Shown: piece after piece, positions 48,353-57,698 of the stretch
How the letters are laid out: each line of letters begins with the position of its first letter
How positions within the stretch are numbered: position 1 is the stretch's first letter
Source of the DNA: CALESS01 sp041741455
GTDB lineage: Bacteria; Chloroflexota; Anaerolineae; Anaerolineales; Anaerolineaceae
Assembly (NCBI GenBank): GCA_041741455.1
Contig: JBGSJZ010000108.1
Span: 185,354 to 249,353, forward strand
Reading direction: 5' to 3'
DNA length: 64,000 bases
Notes under the pieces: generated by a model
What the model was told of the DNA's origin: nothing
Databases searched by the model: none
Seen by the model: the letters and a program-made list of their open reading frames with translations, nothing else
Position numbers and translations under genes: made by a program

Positions 48353-48877
48353 TCAATCCCTGAGAGATGTCATTGAGACCATTTGCTGGCTTTCACCAAG
48401 TTCAAAAAATTTTGATCTAAGCGCTGATGCCACATGTGGTGGCACCATGGAGGTAATATCCCCATTCAGGGACGCAATTTCGCGGACGGTTGTGGAGGAT
48501 AGGAAGGTGTGTTCTTCACTTGTGATTAGCGCAATAACTTCGACATCCGGCGCCAACCGATGATTAGCCAACGCCATGCGAAATTCGTGCTCAAAATCAG
48601 AAAAAACCCTCAATCCTCTAACAATTACCTGTGCGTTGATGGATTTACAGAAATCGATCGTTAAGTTATTGTAGCCCATAACCCGGATTCGTGATGTGTC
48701 TTTAAATGATTCTCTGACCATATCCAAGCGATCTTCTGGTTTAAATAATAAATTCTTCAATGGGCGGTCATAAACCGCAATCACCAATTCGTCAAAAATC
48801 CGACTGGCGCGGATGGCAATATCAATATGCCCATAGTGGATGGGGTCAAAAGTACCAGGAAATACAGCGCGTACCAT
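48353..48877 (-). CDS. coaD: Phosphopantetheine adenylyltransferase
   Basis: A 174-residue nucleotidyltransferase making dephospho-CoA. T/H-x-G-H motif region A-V-F-P-G-T-F-D-P-I-H-Y-G-H at the N-terminus, V-R-G-L-R-V-F-S-D-F-E-H-E-F, and the second nucleotide motif S-S-T-T-V-R-E-I. The ATG at 48877 is chosen: GGAG lies 8 bases upstream and the protein starts at the first beta strand. About 20 residues of C-terminal extension are present. Confidence 0.95.
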   Translation of the reverse strand: MVRAVFPGTFDPIHYGHIDIAIRASRIFDELVIAVYDRPLKNLLFKPEDRLDMVRESFKDTSRIRVMGYNNLTIDFCKSINAQVIVRGLRVFSDFEHEFRMALANHRLAPDVEVIALITSEEHTFLSSTTVREIASLNGDITSMVPPHVASALRSKFFELGESQQMVSMTSLRD

Positions 48878-48885
48878 AAGGTCTC

Positions 48886-51384
48886 CTAACTGATATCTCC
48901 TTGACCGGGTGTCCAAAATTGTTGGAAAGCCCGTGCGAGGGGGCGGTGCTCAGGCGCAGATAGCTCAGGATCGCTTTCAAATAATTCCTGGGCGTGATGA
49001 CGTGCTTTTTCAATAAGCCGAATGTCGGTAAGGGAAGCCATTTTTAATTCTGAGAATCCAGATTGACGAGTTCCAAGAAAATCACCGGGTCCCCGCTGAT
49101 CAAGGTCTCTCTCTGCAAGGATAAAACCATCGTTGGTCTCGGCCATAGCGATCAAACGTTCATTTTCGATGGCGGAGTCACTCTCTGGGATGAGTAAACA
49201 GAAGGATTGGTCGCCACCCCTACCCACCCGTCCACGGAACTGGTGTAATTGGGCTAGTCCGAAACGATCTGCGCCTTCGACAAGCATGACGGTGGCATTG
49301 GGAACATCCACACCCACTTCGATAACAGAGGTGGAAACCAGAATATGAAATTTTCCAGCTCTAAACTCTTTCATTACCTCGTCTTTTTCATCTTGTTTTA
49401 AACGGCCATGCAGTAATCCCAATTTAAGCTTGGGGAAAACCTCTGTTTGTAGACGTTTGTGTTCTTCCACTGCAGATTTGCTTTCTTCGTTATCTCCCTT
49501 TTCGACCAACGGGCATATGATAAACGCTTGCCTGCCTGTAGATACTTGAGAGCGAATTAATTGGTATGCTCGTTCGCGTTCTAATGGCATCAAAACATGG
49601 GTTTCAATAGGTTGCCGACCGGCAGGCATTTCATCGATAACAGAAAGATCCAGATCGCCATAGACAGTCAGGGCCAGGGAGCGAGGGATCGGGGTGGCGG
49701 TCATTACTAGCAAATGGGGATTCTGACCTTTGGTCCTCAGTGCAGCCCGTTGGGCAACTCCAAATCGATGTTGTTCGTCAATCACCAATAGTTGCAAATC
49801 GCTGAATTGAATTGGATCTTCGATTAAAGCCTGGGTGCCAATCACGATTTTTATTGAACCATCTTCCAGACCTGATACAATACTTCGCTTTTCAGCTTCT
49901 GGTGTATCGCTAATGAAAAGACGAATATTCTCTGGTTGAATTTCATTTCCTGCCTCGGAAGAAGATTCAGCTAGAAGCCGTGAAAATGAGCGATAGTGTT
50001 GTTCGGCTAGAATTGTAGTAGGTGCCATGATGGCTACCTGAGAACCTGCTCGAGATACTATGGCGGTTGCCAATGCAGCCACAATGGTTTTCCCAGAACC
50101 AACATCGCCCTGGATCAACCGATCCATTGGATGACCAGTTGAAAGGTCGTGCCGAATATCCCTAAGGACGCGTAGTTGTGCGTTGGTTAAAGTGTATGGC
50201 AGACGGCTGATTTTTTCTTGCAACCAGCTATCATCAACTGTAAAAATTTGCCCGGAGCCGGATTGCCAGCTGCGTTTTTGGCGTAAAACGCCAAGTTGAA
50301 GCAGAAAAATTTCATCGAAGGCTAGCCGGTTTCGGGCAGCTTTTAGGGTTTCGTTGGAATCTGGAAAGTGGACTTGTTGGAGAGCCGTAGCCAGGGAAAG
50401 TAATTCCGCTGACTGGCAGATTTCGGCTGGCAGAAAATCCTGAATCCGAGCTGCCCAATAGGAGACTGTTTGATACAGAACCTTGCGAAGCCATTTTTGG
50501 GTGATGCGTGCTGAAAGGGGGTAAACTGGGACAATCCGGTTTGTGTGCAGGTGATCCTGATCCAGTAATTCCCAATCTGGGTTCTTCATGACCTTACGGC
50601 CCAGGTAAGCTTCCACAGTGCCAGAAACTACAATTTGCGTGCCAGGGGCAAGCCGGTTCGCAATCCATGGTTGGTTAAACCAGGTTAAGCGCAGGAAACC
50701 TGTACTATCACTTACGACTACTTCGATCAGGCTAAATTGCCCCCCCTTGATTGGACGGGCAGAGGATGACTGGACTGTTCCAATGACTGTAACGTCCTCG
50801 CCAAATTCAAGGCGGTTCATTGATTTTAACTGTGAATAATCATCATACCTGCGGGGGAAGTAATACAAAAGATCGTACAGCGTATTTAAGCCTAAGTTCT
50901 GAAGTGATTGGGCGTTTTTTGAGCCGATACCGGGTAGCACGGTTAATGGAGCATTGATCCCTTGAATTTCTGGAGATTCCCGTAGAATTGGAGGTTTGGG
51001 GGAAGAAAATTTACCAGGTGCTCGTAGATGTTCAGGATTGGGTATGTTTTGCGATGCAGTTGCCTGGGGAGTAGGTTTGGCTCCTATAGGTTTGGGTGAT
51101 GGACGAGTGGTGCGCGCTGGGGGAGTTTGGCTGGAAAGGAATGGTTTTAAATCCACCATCACAGATTGAATCGACAGGCTACGGGCATCAGGATCCTGAT
51201 TGACATAATCAGTCAAAAATTTTTGAACCCGGTTACTGAGCACTGGTTCAATATTTTCTGCAAGGGATTCTTTTTGCCAGGCTGGTAGAAATTTATCCAG
51301 ACCTCCCACAACAGCACGGTTGTCATAACCGCGCTCGGATTCCAGACGTAAAAATCTATAAAGTTTATCGATACATGCAGGCAT
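48886..51384 (-). CDS. recG: ATP-dependent DNA helicase RecG
   Basis: An 832-residue branch-migration helicase. Residues about 145-300 are the wedge/OB domain, starting with the helix-hairpin-helix-like L-P-G-I-G-S-K-N-A-Q-S-L. Helicase motifs: Q-G-D-V-G-S-G-K-T (I), V-I-D-E-Q-H-R-F-G (II), T-A-T-P-I-P-R-S (III), V-S-T-S-V-I-E-V-G-V-D-V-P-N-A (V) and Q-F-R-G-R-V-G-R (VI). It has about 140 extra N-terminal residues, including a Pro-rich linker, not found in E. coli RecG. It restarts stalled forks. The stop is 9 bp before coaD. Confidence 0.94.
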   Translation of the reverse strand: MPACIDKLYRFLRLESERGYDNRAVVGGLDKFLPAWQKESLAENIEPVLSNRVQKFLTDYVNQDPDARSLSIQSVMVDLKPFLSSQTPPARTTRPSPKPIGAKPTPQATASQNIPNPEHLRAPGKFSSPKPPILRESPEIQGINAPLTVLPGIGSKNAQSLQNLGLNTLYDLLYYFPRRYDDYSQLKSMNRLEFGEDVTVIGTVQSSSARPIKGGQFSLIEVVVSDSTGFLRLTWFNQPWIANRLAPGTQIVVSGTVEAYLGRKVMKNPDWELLDQDHLHTNRIVPVYPLSARITQKWLRKVLYQTVSYWAARIQDFLPAEICQSAELLSLATALQQVHFPDSNETLKAARNRLAFDEIFLLQLGVLRQKRSWQSGSGQIFTVDDSWLQEKISRLPYTLTNAQLRVLRDIRHDLSTGHPMDRLIQGDVGSGKTIVAALATAIVSRAGSQVAIMAPTTILAEQHYRSFSRLLAESSSEAGNEIQPENIRLFISDTPEAEKRSIVSGLEDGSIKIVIGTQALIEDPIQFSDLQLLVIDEQHRFGVAQRAALRTKGQNPHLLVMTATPIPRSLALTVYGDLDLSVIDEMPAGRQPIETHVLMPLERERAYQLIRSQVSTGRQAFIICPLVEKGDNEESKSAVEEHKRLQTEVFPKLKLGLLHGRLKQDEKDEVMKEFRAGKFHILVSTSVIEVGVDVPNATVMLVEGADRFGLAQLHQFRGRVGRGGDQSFCLLIPESDSAIENERLIAMAETNDGFILAERDLDQRGPGDFLGTRQSGFSELKMASLTDIRLIEKARHHAQELFESDPELSAPEHRPLARAFQQFWTPGQGDIS

Positions 51385-51433
51385 AGGTCAATTGTACCAA
51401 AGGTTCAGCCTAGATTGAAAAATAGATCCCTAC

Positions 51434-52282
51434 CTAATTATTTTCAATTACGAATAAGCCTGATGCTCCAGGGCCAAACAGGATGGAAAGTTGCGGATGA
51501 ATCACCGTTTCGATGAAGGGAAGATGGGGGTAGTTCGCCAGGATAAAATCATGGAGCAGACGGCTTTCATGGGCTGAGGAAGACACCCCTTTGACCCAGG
51601 CAATGGTTCGAACCCGGTCAAATTCTTCCATGTATTCCTGAAAGAAATCCACAGTCTGCCTTTGATTCCGTAATTTTTCAAGGGGAGATAACCGGCCTTC
51701 TTCCAGAGCAAAAACTGGCACCAGACCCAGAATTTCGCTGGCGCCTGCCTGGCCAGAATCGACAAAACCGGATGCATGCAAGTAAGACATGCCAGGAATG
51801 CTGAAAACTGAAAACGTGTGTGAAATAAAAATGCGTGTTTGGCGTGCGATTTCCGCGAGAGATTGTCGGTCTGCGAATAACTCTGCGGCCGATTGAACCA
51901 CCAAACCTTGCCCAGTAGATATGGTTTGCGAATCAATTACTTCTAGATGGGCGCGACCTTTTATCGTTTCAGCAGCTTCACAAGCCCTTTCAAAAAGAGG
52001 TGAAAGGAAACTGGAGTGAAAGATACATAGAATTTCAGAATGCTTTTGGCTTAGACCCAAAAATAAGTTGGATAAAGCAGATACAGAGGGAATTAATAAG
52101 CCTGGTCGATCATCTGGGTGGCACCCAAAAGGCAGATCAGAAGGTTTCAGGTCTTTTCCACCAACAAAGAGCTTGTTCCGAAAGGAAATATCCAAAGGAA
52201 GAACCTGGAGCAGATTCTTGCCCTGAAATTGTGGTTGAGCAAAATAAGCCGCGTTATCAGTCAGGATGCAGGGGGTACCCAT
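51434..52282 (-). CDS. DegV family (FakB-like) fatty-acid-binding protein
   Basis: A 282-residue DegV protein. N-terminal C-I-L-T-D-N-A-A-Y instead of the usual T-D-S, then P-L-D-I-S-F, the T-S-Q/P-S-V-S-A-L-S-N-L-F segment, and V-I-D-S-Q-T-I-S-T-G-Q-G in the middle. It is 8 bp after the DhaL-type kinase gene and on the same strand, so a fatty acid kinase/binding-protein pair is likely. The sequence is more diverged than the DegV at the window's left edge. Confidence 0.83.
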   Translation of the reverse strand: MGTPCILTDNAAYFAQPQFQGKNLLQVLPLDISFRNKLFVGGKDLKPSDLPFGCHPDDRPGLLIPSVSALSNLFLGLSQKHSEILCIFHSSFLSPLFERACEAAETIKGRAHLEVIDSQTISTGQGLVVQSAAELFADRQSLAEIARQTRIFISHTFSVFSIPGMSYLHASGFVDSGQAGASEILGLVPVFALEEGRLSPLEKLRNQRQTVDFFQEYMEEFDRVRTIAWVKGVSSSAHESRLLHDFILANYPHLPFIETVIHPQLSILFGPGASGLFVIENN

Positions 52283-52290
52283 GAAATTGG

Positions 52291-53976
52291 TTATTCGATG
52301 GCGATTATAAACTGATAATGAGGCTGGCCGCCTTCGTGTAATTCGATTTCATGCGAGGGATAGATTGAGCGAATTTTATCCACAATTTTATTTACTTCAG
52401 CTCGGCTAATGTTCTCGCCATAGAATAACGTGATCCTCTCCCGCTCAGTTGTTTCAGCTTTGTCCAGTAATTCCAGGCAGGCGGTTTCGATGGAATCGCT
52501 GGCGAGAACCAAAACTCCGTTATGCAATGCAATGACCTCACCTTCTTTAACGGCAACTCCGTTGATCTCCACACTGCGAGTGGCGACGGTAATTTCGCCT
52601 GTCTCTACATCAGTCAGGGCATGGGTCATTTCCTTGACCTCGTGAGCCAGGTTCCCATCAGGATTGTGGCGTAACATGGCGGATAAACCCTGTGGAATAC
52701 TCTTACTAGGTATTACTGCAACCTTTTTGACGGTCATGGTAGCTGCATTTTGAGCGGCAAGAATGATATTCTTGTTGTTAGGCAGGATGATTATGTTGTC
52801 GGTTGGTAAGTTTTCAAAGGCATGGAGAATTTCTTCCGTGCTCGGATTCATTGTTTGACCACCCTCAACCACCGCAGCAACTCCCAGGCTACCAAAAATG
52901 CGGGAAATTCCAGATCCGGGAGAAACAGCCACGACAGCAATCTGGCCTGGATCGACTTTAGCAAGATTAAGCTTGGGAGGTTCCTTCTTCTCAAGTTCAG
53001 CCATTTGCGCCTGAAGGTTTTCGATGGCAATCTTGGTGATAGTGCCAAGTTTCATGGTGTAATCGATGGGGGCATATCGATTTTCAGTCGGAACATGGAT
53101 ATGCATGCGATAAATTCCATCCCCTTCGCCAACCTGGATGGAAGTGCCCATCTGAGATAGGTCACCGAAGTAACTCTCTAAATCCAAAGGATCGGAAGGT
53201 CGAAAATCAATCACAATCTCATAATCCTGACCCTCTTCGACAGCTTCCATTGTGCCCTCCAGATCCATTGCTGAGAGGGGCTGGACGGATAATTCTGGGG
53301 TTTCCAAGCTCAGTCCCTTTAAACTACGAAGCATACCTTCTAAAAGAATTAACAGGCCTTTACCACCTGAATCAACAACACCTGCTTGTTTGAGAATTGG
53401 TAAAAGTTCAGGAGTATGTTTAACGGATTCGTCCGCAGCTCGGGTGAGATTTTCCAACAGGGTAAATAGATCGGCCGAAGCTGCCAATTGCCGTTCACCT
53501 TCTGCAGCCATATCTTTCGCCACAGTTAAGATGGTGCCTTCCACCGGCCGCACAACACCTTTGTAGGCTGTGTTACGAGCCTCATGCAATGCCCGCACAA
53601 TCATGGCAGTGTTGGCTGTTTCATAGGAATCCAAGCCACGAGAGAAACCACGCCATAGTTGGGACAGGATCACACCGGAATTGCCCCGTGCACCCATCAG
53701 AGCGCCCTGGGCAACGGCATGGACAAGTTTACCTAAATTTCGTTCGCCAGAGTTGGCGATTTCATTGTAAGCGGCTTGCATAGTTAATAACATATTCGTG
53801 CCAGTATCGCCATCAGGCACTGGAAAAACATTGAGTGAATTCACCAATTGCTGATTGGTTTTTAACCAAATTAATGATGCCTCAACTAATTTTCTGAAGG
53901 TAGGACCATCAAGGGTGTTATTGTCTGCTTGGACTGTCAGACTCGGTCGTGGGCGGGTATTTTCTGAATTCGTCAT
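52291..53976 (-). CDS. DhaL-domain fatty acid kinase (FakA/YloV-like)
   Basis: A 561-residue protein. Residues about 28-200 form the DhaL nucleotide-binding domain, with N-V-F-P-V-P-D-G-D-T-G-T-N-M and G-A-R-G-N-S-G-V-I-L-S-Q. A middle domain follows, and the C-terminal FakA domain includes I-I-L-P-N-N-K-N-I-I-L-A-A. FakA phosphorylates fatty acids held by a DegV partner for membrane lipid synthesis. The gene order asp23-fakA-degV (transcribed right to left) beside rpmB is shared with many Gram-positive bacteria. Confidence 0.9.
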   Translation of the reverse strand: MTNSENTRPRPSLTVQADNNTLDGPTFRKLVEASLIWLKTNQQLVNSLNVFPVPDGDTGTNMLLTMQAAYNEIANSGERNLGKLVHAVAQGALMGARGNSGVILSQLWRGFSRGLDSYETANTAMIVRALHEARNTAYKGVVRPVEGTILTVAKDMAAEGERQLAASADLFTLLENLTRAADESVKHTPELLPILKQAGVVDSGGKGLLILLEGMLRSLKGLSLETPELSVQPLSAMDLEGTMEAVEEGQDYEIVIDFRPSDPLDLESYFGDLSQMGTSIQVGEGDGIYRMHIHVPTENRYAPIDYTMKLGTITKIAIENLQAQMAELEKKEPPKLNLAKVDPGQIAVVAVSPGSGISRIFGSLGVAAVVEGGQTMNPSTEEILHAFENLPTDNIIILPNNKNIILAAQNAATMTVKKVAVIPSKSIPQGLSAMLRHNPDGNLAHEVKEMTHALTDVETGEITVATRSVEINGVAVKEGEVIALHNGVLVLASDSIETACLELLDKAETTERERITLFYGENISRAEVNKIVDKIRSIYPSHEIELHEGGQPHYQFIIAIE

Positions 53977-53993
53977 TTTGCACCAATACTTCT

Positions 53994-54350
53994 TTAATCT
54001 GTGTCGCTGATCCGCAAACCGCGGACGTGAACATTCACATTGGTCACAGGAATGCCAATGGTGCGTTCGACCATAAACTTGACCGAATCTGCCACAGAGG
54101 TGGCTACCATCTTAATGTTAGTGCCATACTCAATAATGATAAAGAGATCGATTTGAATCTTTGTGCCATCGTATTGCACATCAACACCCATCATAGGATC
54201 CTTAACCAGAACCTGTGCAATGCCTTCAGCCAGATTCTTGGCAGCCAATCCAACGACACCATATGACTCGAGCGCAGTTTGGCTTGCGACGGTGGCAATG
54301 GCCCGGTGAGAAATGTAAATATTACCAATCGGAGTATTATTTTCTGTCAT
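53994..54350 (-). CDS. Asp23/Gls24 family protein (YloU-like)
   Basis: A 118-residue Asp23 domain: I-Y-I-S-H-R-A-I-A-T-V-A-S-Q-T-A-L-E-S-Y-G-V-V-G at the N-terminus and E-Y-G-T-N-I, then V-N-V-H-V-R-G-L at the end. Family members are small envelope-stress-linked proteins, often next to the DhaL kinase. 17 bp separate it from that gene. Confidence 0.9.
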   Translation of the reverse strand: MTENNTPIGNIYISHRAIATVASQTALESYGVVGLAAKNLAEGIAQVLVKDPMMGVDVQYDGTKIQIDLFIIIEYGTNIKMVATSVADSVKFMVERTIGIPVTNVNVHVRGLRISDTD

Positions 54351-54386
54351 CTCTTAAGCCCTTTTCTGTTATATTAACAATCCTTC

Positions 54387-54415
54387 TTGAAAAGAGATAC
54401 GTTTTGTGGTAAAAT
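54387..54415 (+). promoter_or_regulatory. Promoter of rpmB
   Basis: TTGAAA (54387-54392), 17 bases, TAAAAT (54410-54415) with upstream TGG. The leader to the rpmB ATG is about 60 bases. Confidence 0.55.
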
Positions 54416-54479
54416 CTTTGTTTGCTGCGTGGTTAACCCTTGCATTATAACTGCAATTGAGCTTGAAAGGAAATACAAA

Positions 54480-54662
54480 ATGGCGAAATGTGAATCTTGC
54501 GGTAAAACGACTACTTTTGGACACAATCGTTCCTTCTCCCTGCGTGCCACCCGGCGGACATTCCGCCCTAACCTGCAGAAAGTTTCTGTGATGGTGAATG
54601 GCCGTAAGGTTCAGAAGACCCTGTGCACAAAATGCCTGCGGACCATGGTTAAGACGGCATAA
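54480..54662 (+). CDS. rpmB: 50S ribosomal protein L28, zinc-binding form
   Basis: A 60-residue L28. The Cys pairs C-E-S-C (residues 4-7) and C-T-K-C (near 50-53) show the zinc-binding C+ form; R-R-T-F-R-P-N-L-Q-K-V is the rRNA-contact region. The ATG at 54480 follows GAAAGGAAA. The C+/C- state of L28 varies with zinc supply in some bacteria; no Zur box is seen here. Confidence 0.95.
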   Translation: MAKCESCGKTTTFGHNRSFSLRATRRTFRPNLQKVSVMVNGRKVQKTLCTKCLRTMVKTA

Positions 54663-54692
54663 CAATTCATAGTTCTCATAACTCACAAAGGT

Positions 54693-54715
54693 CACGGCTT
54701 GAGCCGTGATTTTTG
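54693..54715 (+). terminator. Intrinsic terminator after rpmB
   Basis: A 7-bp G/C-rich stem (54693-54699 with 54704-54710), tetraloop, followed by five T. It overlaps the 3' end of the convergent rpe gene region. Confidence 0.8.
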
Positions 54716-54716
54716 T

Positions 54717-55385
54717 TTAAACCGAAAAGCAAGCTTTTAATGCCGAAACTCCTGCGTGGATGCCCAGCGGATGCTTAAAAATTGCAGTTGCTGCCACAAA
54801 CACATTTGCACCGTGGGATTTGACCAATGGCAAAGTTTCAGATGTGATACCGCCATCCACTTCAATTTCCGTCTCAGTCAATCCCAACAGGTCAAGCAAT
54901 AAGCGAATAGAGCGAATTTTCTCGGCCACTTGGGGGATAAATTTCTGGCCTGAGAACCCCGGATTCACAGTCATAACCAGAATAAAATCCACATCTGTAA
55001 GGATGGCTTCGATCGAATGAATTGATGTCCCGGGATTTAGGACAACCCCAGCTTTGCAGCCAAATGATCGGATGGATTGCAAGGTGCGGTGGATGTGAGG
55101 ATTGTTTTCGATATGAATGGATAGATTGTTTGCGCCAGCTCTGGCAAAGGCTTCGATATGTCGCTCAGGATGATCTATCATCAAGTGAACATCCAAAGGA
55201 AGCGGCGTAATTCGCCGGCAGGTTTCAACAATAAAAGGACCCATGCTAATGTTTGGCACAAAAGTTCCATCCATCACATCAATGTGGACCCAGTCGATTC
55301 CGGAGGCCTCTGCCAAATGAATTTGATCAGCTAGGCAAGTAAAATCTGCGGAGAGGATAGAAGCTGAAATTCGGTCAGTAAGCAT
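54717..55385 (-). CDS. rpe: Ribulose-phosphate 3-epimerase
   Basis: A 222-residue TIM-barrel enzyme of the pentose phosphate pathway, interconverting Ru5P and Xu5P. Motifs: S-A-S-I-L-S-A-D-F, metal His/Asp in V-H-I-D-V-M-D-G-x-F-V-P-N, D-V-H-L-M-I, M-T-V-N-P-G-F-S-G-Q-K-F, and E-V-D-G-G-I. The ATG at 55385 has CAGGTGA upstream and begins at the first beta strand. It lies 5 bp downstream of the Ser/Thr kinase gene and is likely co-transcribed. Confidence 0.95.
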   Translation of the reverse strand: MLTDRISASILSADFTCLADQIHLAEASGIDWVHIDVMDGTFVPNISMGPFIVETCRRITPLPLDVHLMIDHPERHIEAFARAGANNLSIHIENNPHIHRTLQSIRSFGCKAGVVLNPGTSIHSIEAILTDVDFILVMTVNPGFSGQKFIPQVAEKIRSIRLLLDLLGLTETEIEVDGGITSETLPLVKSHGANVFVAATAIFKHPLGIHAGVSALKACFSV

Positions 55386-55390
55386 TGATG

Positions 55391-56521
55391 TCACCTGAGA
55401 GGGAAGATTGAAAGGCCAACATATAACCAGAATGGGATTAGCCCACCAACAAAAAGAATGGTTAGTAAAGAAAGGAGGATCGTTATCCAATCGAATTGGC
55501 TCTCTGACTTCTGGGGATTGACTTCTTCCTGAACCGCAGAAATTGCTTGATTCTCCGGATAAGGAGTCGGTCGGGTAGTAGAATTAGGCTGAGAGCCTGG
55601 ATTTACAACTGCGGGTTTGGTGGTGCCGGTTTGTCCGACAGCCGATTGTGGACCGATCAAAGGAATATTGGCGGAATAGGGATCTGAAGTCGGGATAAGG
55701 GGCAACAGAATTCGCCCAAATTGATCAGCGTTGCGATAGCGGGATGTAGGTTCCTTGGACAGCACCTTCAAAATAATGGCTTCAAGCTGTGGGGTGATCT
55801 CAGGTTTCAACTGGCGGGGGGGGAGTGGATAAAGGTCGCGATGCATTCGGCTTAGCTCGGCAGGGTCTTCAGAATTAAATGGCAATTGACCGGTGAGCAA
55901 TTCATAAAGGATGACACCCAACGAATAGACATCCGATGCCGGGGAGGGGGCTAGACCAGCTGCTTGCTCAGGAGAGAAGTATTGAGGCGAGCCCCAGACA
56001 ATGTCATGTTGTTCATCAGGTCGAATGGAAGCCAGAGCGCGGGCAATGCCGAAATCGGTGACCTTCAGACGCAGGTCGGGTGTAACCAGTAAATTTTGCG
56101 GCTTTACATCACAATGGACAAGGCCGGCTCTGTGCGCATAGCCGATGCCAGCGCAGGCCTGAATGATTAATGGCAACGCTTCAGCCGAGGAAAAAGCCCC
56201 GTGTTGCCGGAGCATGGTTTTTAGATCTGTGCCTGGAACATGTTCAATCACCATGAACAGACGATCATTATCCAGACCAAAATCATAGGTGGTAATGATA
56301 TTAGGATGAGAAAGGTTAGCAGCAGACAGTGCTTCCTGGCGAAAACGCTCTCTGAAGGATTCGGTTTGGGAGAACTCCGAACGAAGAATTTTTATAGCTA
56401 CGGTGCGTTTGAGATTTTGGTCCCAGGCACGGTATACTACCGCTGTGCCACCCTTGCCGAGGGTTTGCTGCAACTGGTAGCGATTCGCTAAAATCGGGGT
56501 GACAGTGGTTGATTTTTCCAT
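55391..56521 (-). CDS. Membrane-anchored Hanks-type Ser/Thr protein kinase without sensor domain
   Basis: A 376-residue kinase. G-K-G-G-T-A-V-V-Y loop, ATP Lys44 in V-A-I-K-I-L, catalytic loop H136-C-D138-V-K-P-Q-N (HCD and not HRD, so a non-RD kinase), D-F-G at 156-158, and S-P-E-Q-A in the substrate loop. A Pro/Gln/Ser-rich juxtamembrane stretch leads to a C-terminal hydrophobic region (about 345-372). Unlike PknB there is no extracellular PASTA or other sensor. rpe is 5 bp downstream. No phosphatase is adjacent. Confidence 0.9.
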   Translation of the reverse strand: MEKSTTVTPILANRYQLQQTLGKGGTAVVYRAWDQNLKRTVAIKILRSEFSQTESFRERFRQEALSAANLSHPNIITTYDFGLDNDRLFMVIEHVPGTDLKTMLRQHGAFSSAEALPLIIQACAGIGYAHRAGLVHCDVKPQNLLVTPDLRLKVTDFGIARALASIRPDEQHDIVWGSPQYFSPEQAAGLAPSPASDVYSLGVILYELLTGQLPFNSEDPAELSRMHRDLYPLPPRQLKPEITPQLEAIILKVLSKEPTSRYRNADQFGRILLPLIPTSDPYSANIPLIGPQSAVGQTGTTKPAVVNPGSQPNSTTRPTPYPENQAISAVQEEVNPQKSESQFDWITILLSLLTILFVGGLIPFWLYVGLSIFPLR

Positions 56522-56573
56522 AATCCTTAAAAATTATATCATCTTCCGGAATGTTGTTCCTGGTTAGATTTAG

Positions 56574-56579
56574 TATAAT
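56574..56579 (+). promoter_or_regulatory. -10 box for cax
   Basis: A perfect TATAAT 33 bases before the cax ATG; the ATG has GGAGGAGAGG. The -35 region is not convincing. Confidence 0.35.
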
Positions 56580-56606
56580 AATCCCATTGAATATGGAGGA
56601 GAGGAA

Positions 56607-57692
56607 ATGAAAGCGACAATTGTTTATCTTCGGAAGAATCCATTATTTTTCCTACTAATCTTTCTCCCCCTGGCGATCTTGGCCGAAGTCTTTCACTGGG
56701 GCGCCGTTTGGGTATTTGCCTTTTCAGCAATTGGCGTCATACCACTGGCAGGGCTAATTGGCTCTTCTACCGAAGCAATGGCTGCATATACGGGTCCAAA
56801 AATTGGTGGATTATTAAATGCCACACTTGGAAACGCAGCCGAACTGATTATCACGCTGGTTGCTATCCGGGCAGGGTTGTTGGAATTAGTTAAGGCATCC
56901 ATCACGGGATCCATTTTGGGTAACCTGCTACTGGTGATGGGTTTTTCAATGCTTCTGGGAGGAGCTAAACACGGAAAGCAAAAATTTGATCGGGCAAATG
57001 CATCCAACCACTCCATCCTTCTGACATTGGCAGTCCTAGCCATGGTGATTCCCTCCATCTTTTCTCATTACATTGGTGATGATAACTCCATTCAGGTAGA
57101 AGCTTTCAATCTGGGAGTAGCAGGCTTAATGATTGTATTATATGCACTGGGGTTGATTTACAGTCTTCGGAGCAAAGATAGCAGCCCGGTTACCTATCCA
57201 GCTGCGCTTGAAGAAAGTCATCAACCCAGCTTAAAGGTTTGGCAGGCGGTGGTCATTCTCGGTCTGGCCACCCTGGGGGTTGTGATCCTTAGTGAATTGC
57301 TGGTTGGGGCAGTAGAAATGGTGGTAGACAAACTGGGGCTTTCAGAATTTTTCTTAGGAATTATTCTTATCCCTATTGTGGGTAATGTTGCGGAGCATCT
57401 GGTGGCAGTTCAAGTAGCCGTAAAGAACCAGATGGACCTAAGTTATGAAATTGCCGTTTCCTCCAGTCTGCAGATTGCTTTGTTTGTTGCGCCATTACTG
57501 GTATTCATCAGTCTGGCGATGGGAAACCCATTGACGCTTATCTTTATCCCAATAGAATTGATCGCTTTGGGAGCCGCGATTTTTGTAGCTAACCAGGTAG
57601 CCACCGACGGCGAGTCCAACTGGCTGGAAGGAATATCGTTGATTGTGGTTTATTTGATTCTAGGTCTGGCTTTCTTTATGATTCCTGGATGA
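56607..57692 (+). CDS. cax: Calcium/proton exchanger (CaCA family)
   Basis: A 361-residue antiporter with about eleven transmembrane helices in two homologous halves. The ion-binding c-motifs are G-G-L-L-N-A-T-L-G-N-A-A-E-L-I (first half) and V-G-N-V-A-E-H-L-V-A (second half), each with the conserved Glu. An acidic or polar loop separates the halves. It extrudes Ca2+ using the proton gradient. Confidence 0.93.
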   Translation: MKATIVYLRKNPLFFLLIFLPLAILAEVFHWGAVWVFAFSAIGVIPLAGLIGSSTEAMAAYTGPKIGGLLNATLGNAAELIITLVAIRAGLLELVKASITGSILGNLLLVMGFSMLLGGAKHGKQKFDRANASNHSILLTLAVLAMVIPSIFSHYIGDDNSIQVEAFNLGVAGLMIVLYALGLIYSLRSKDSSPVTYPAALEESHQPSLKVWQAVVILGLATLGVVILSELLVGAVEMVVDKLGLSEFFLGIILIPIVGNVAEHLVAVQVAVKNQMDLSYEIAVSSSLQIALFVAPLLVFISLAMGNPLTLIFIPIELIALGAAIFVANQVATDGESNWLEGISLIVVYLILGLAFFMIPG

Positions 57693-57698
57693 GCATCT

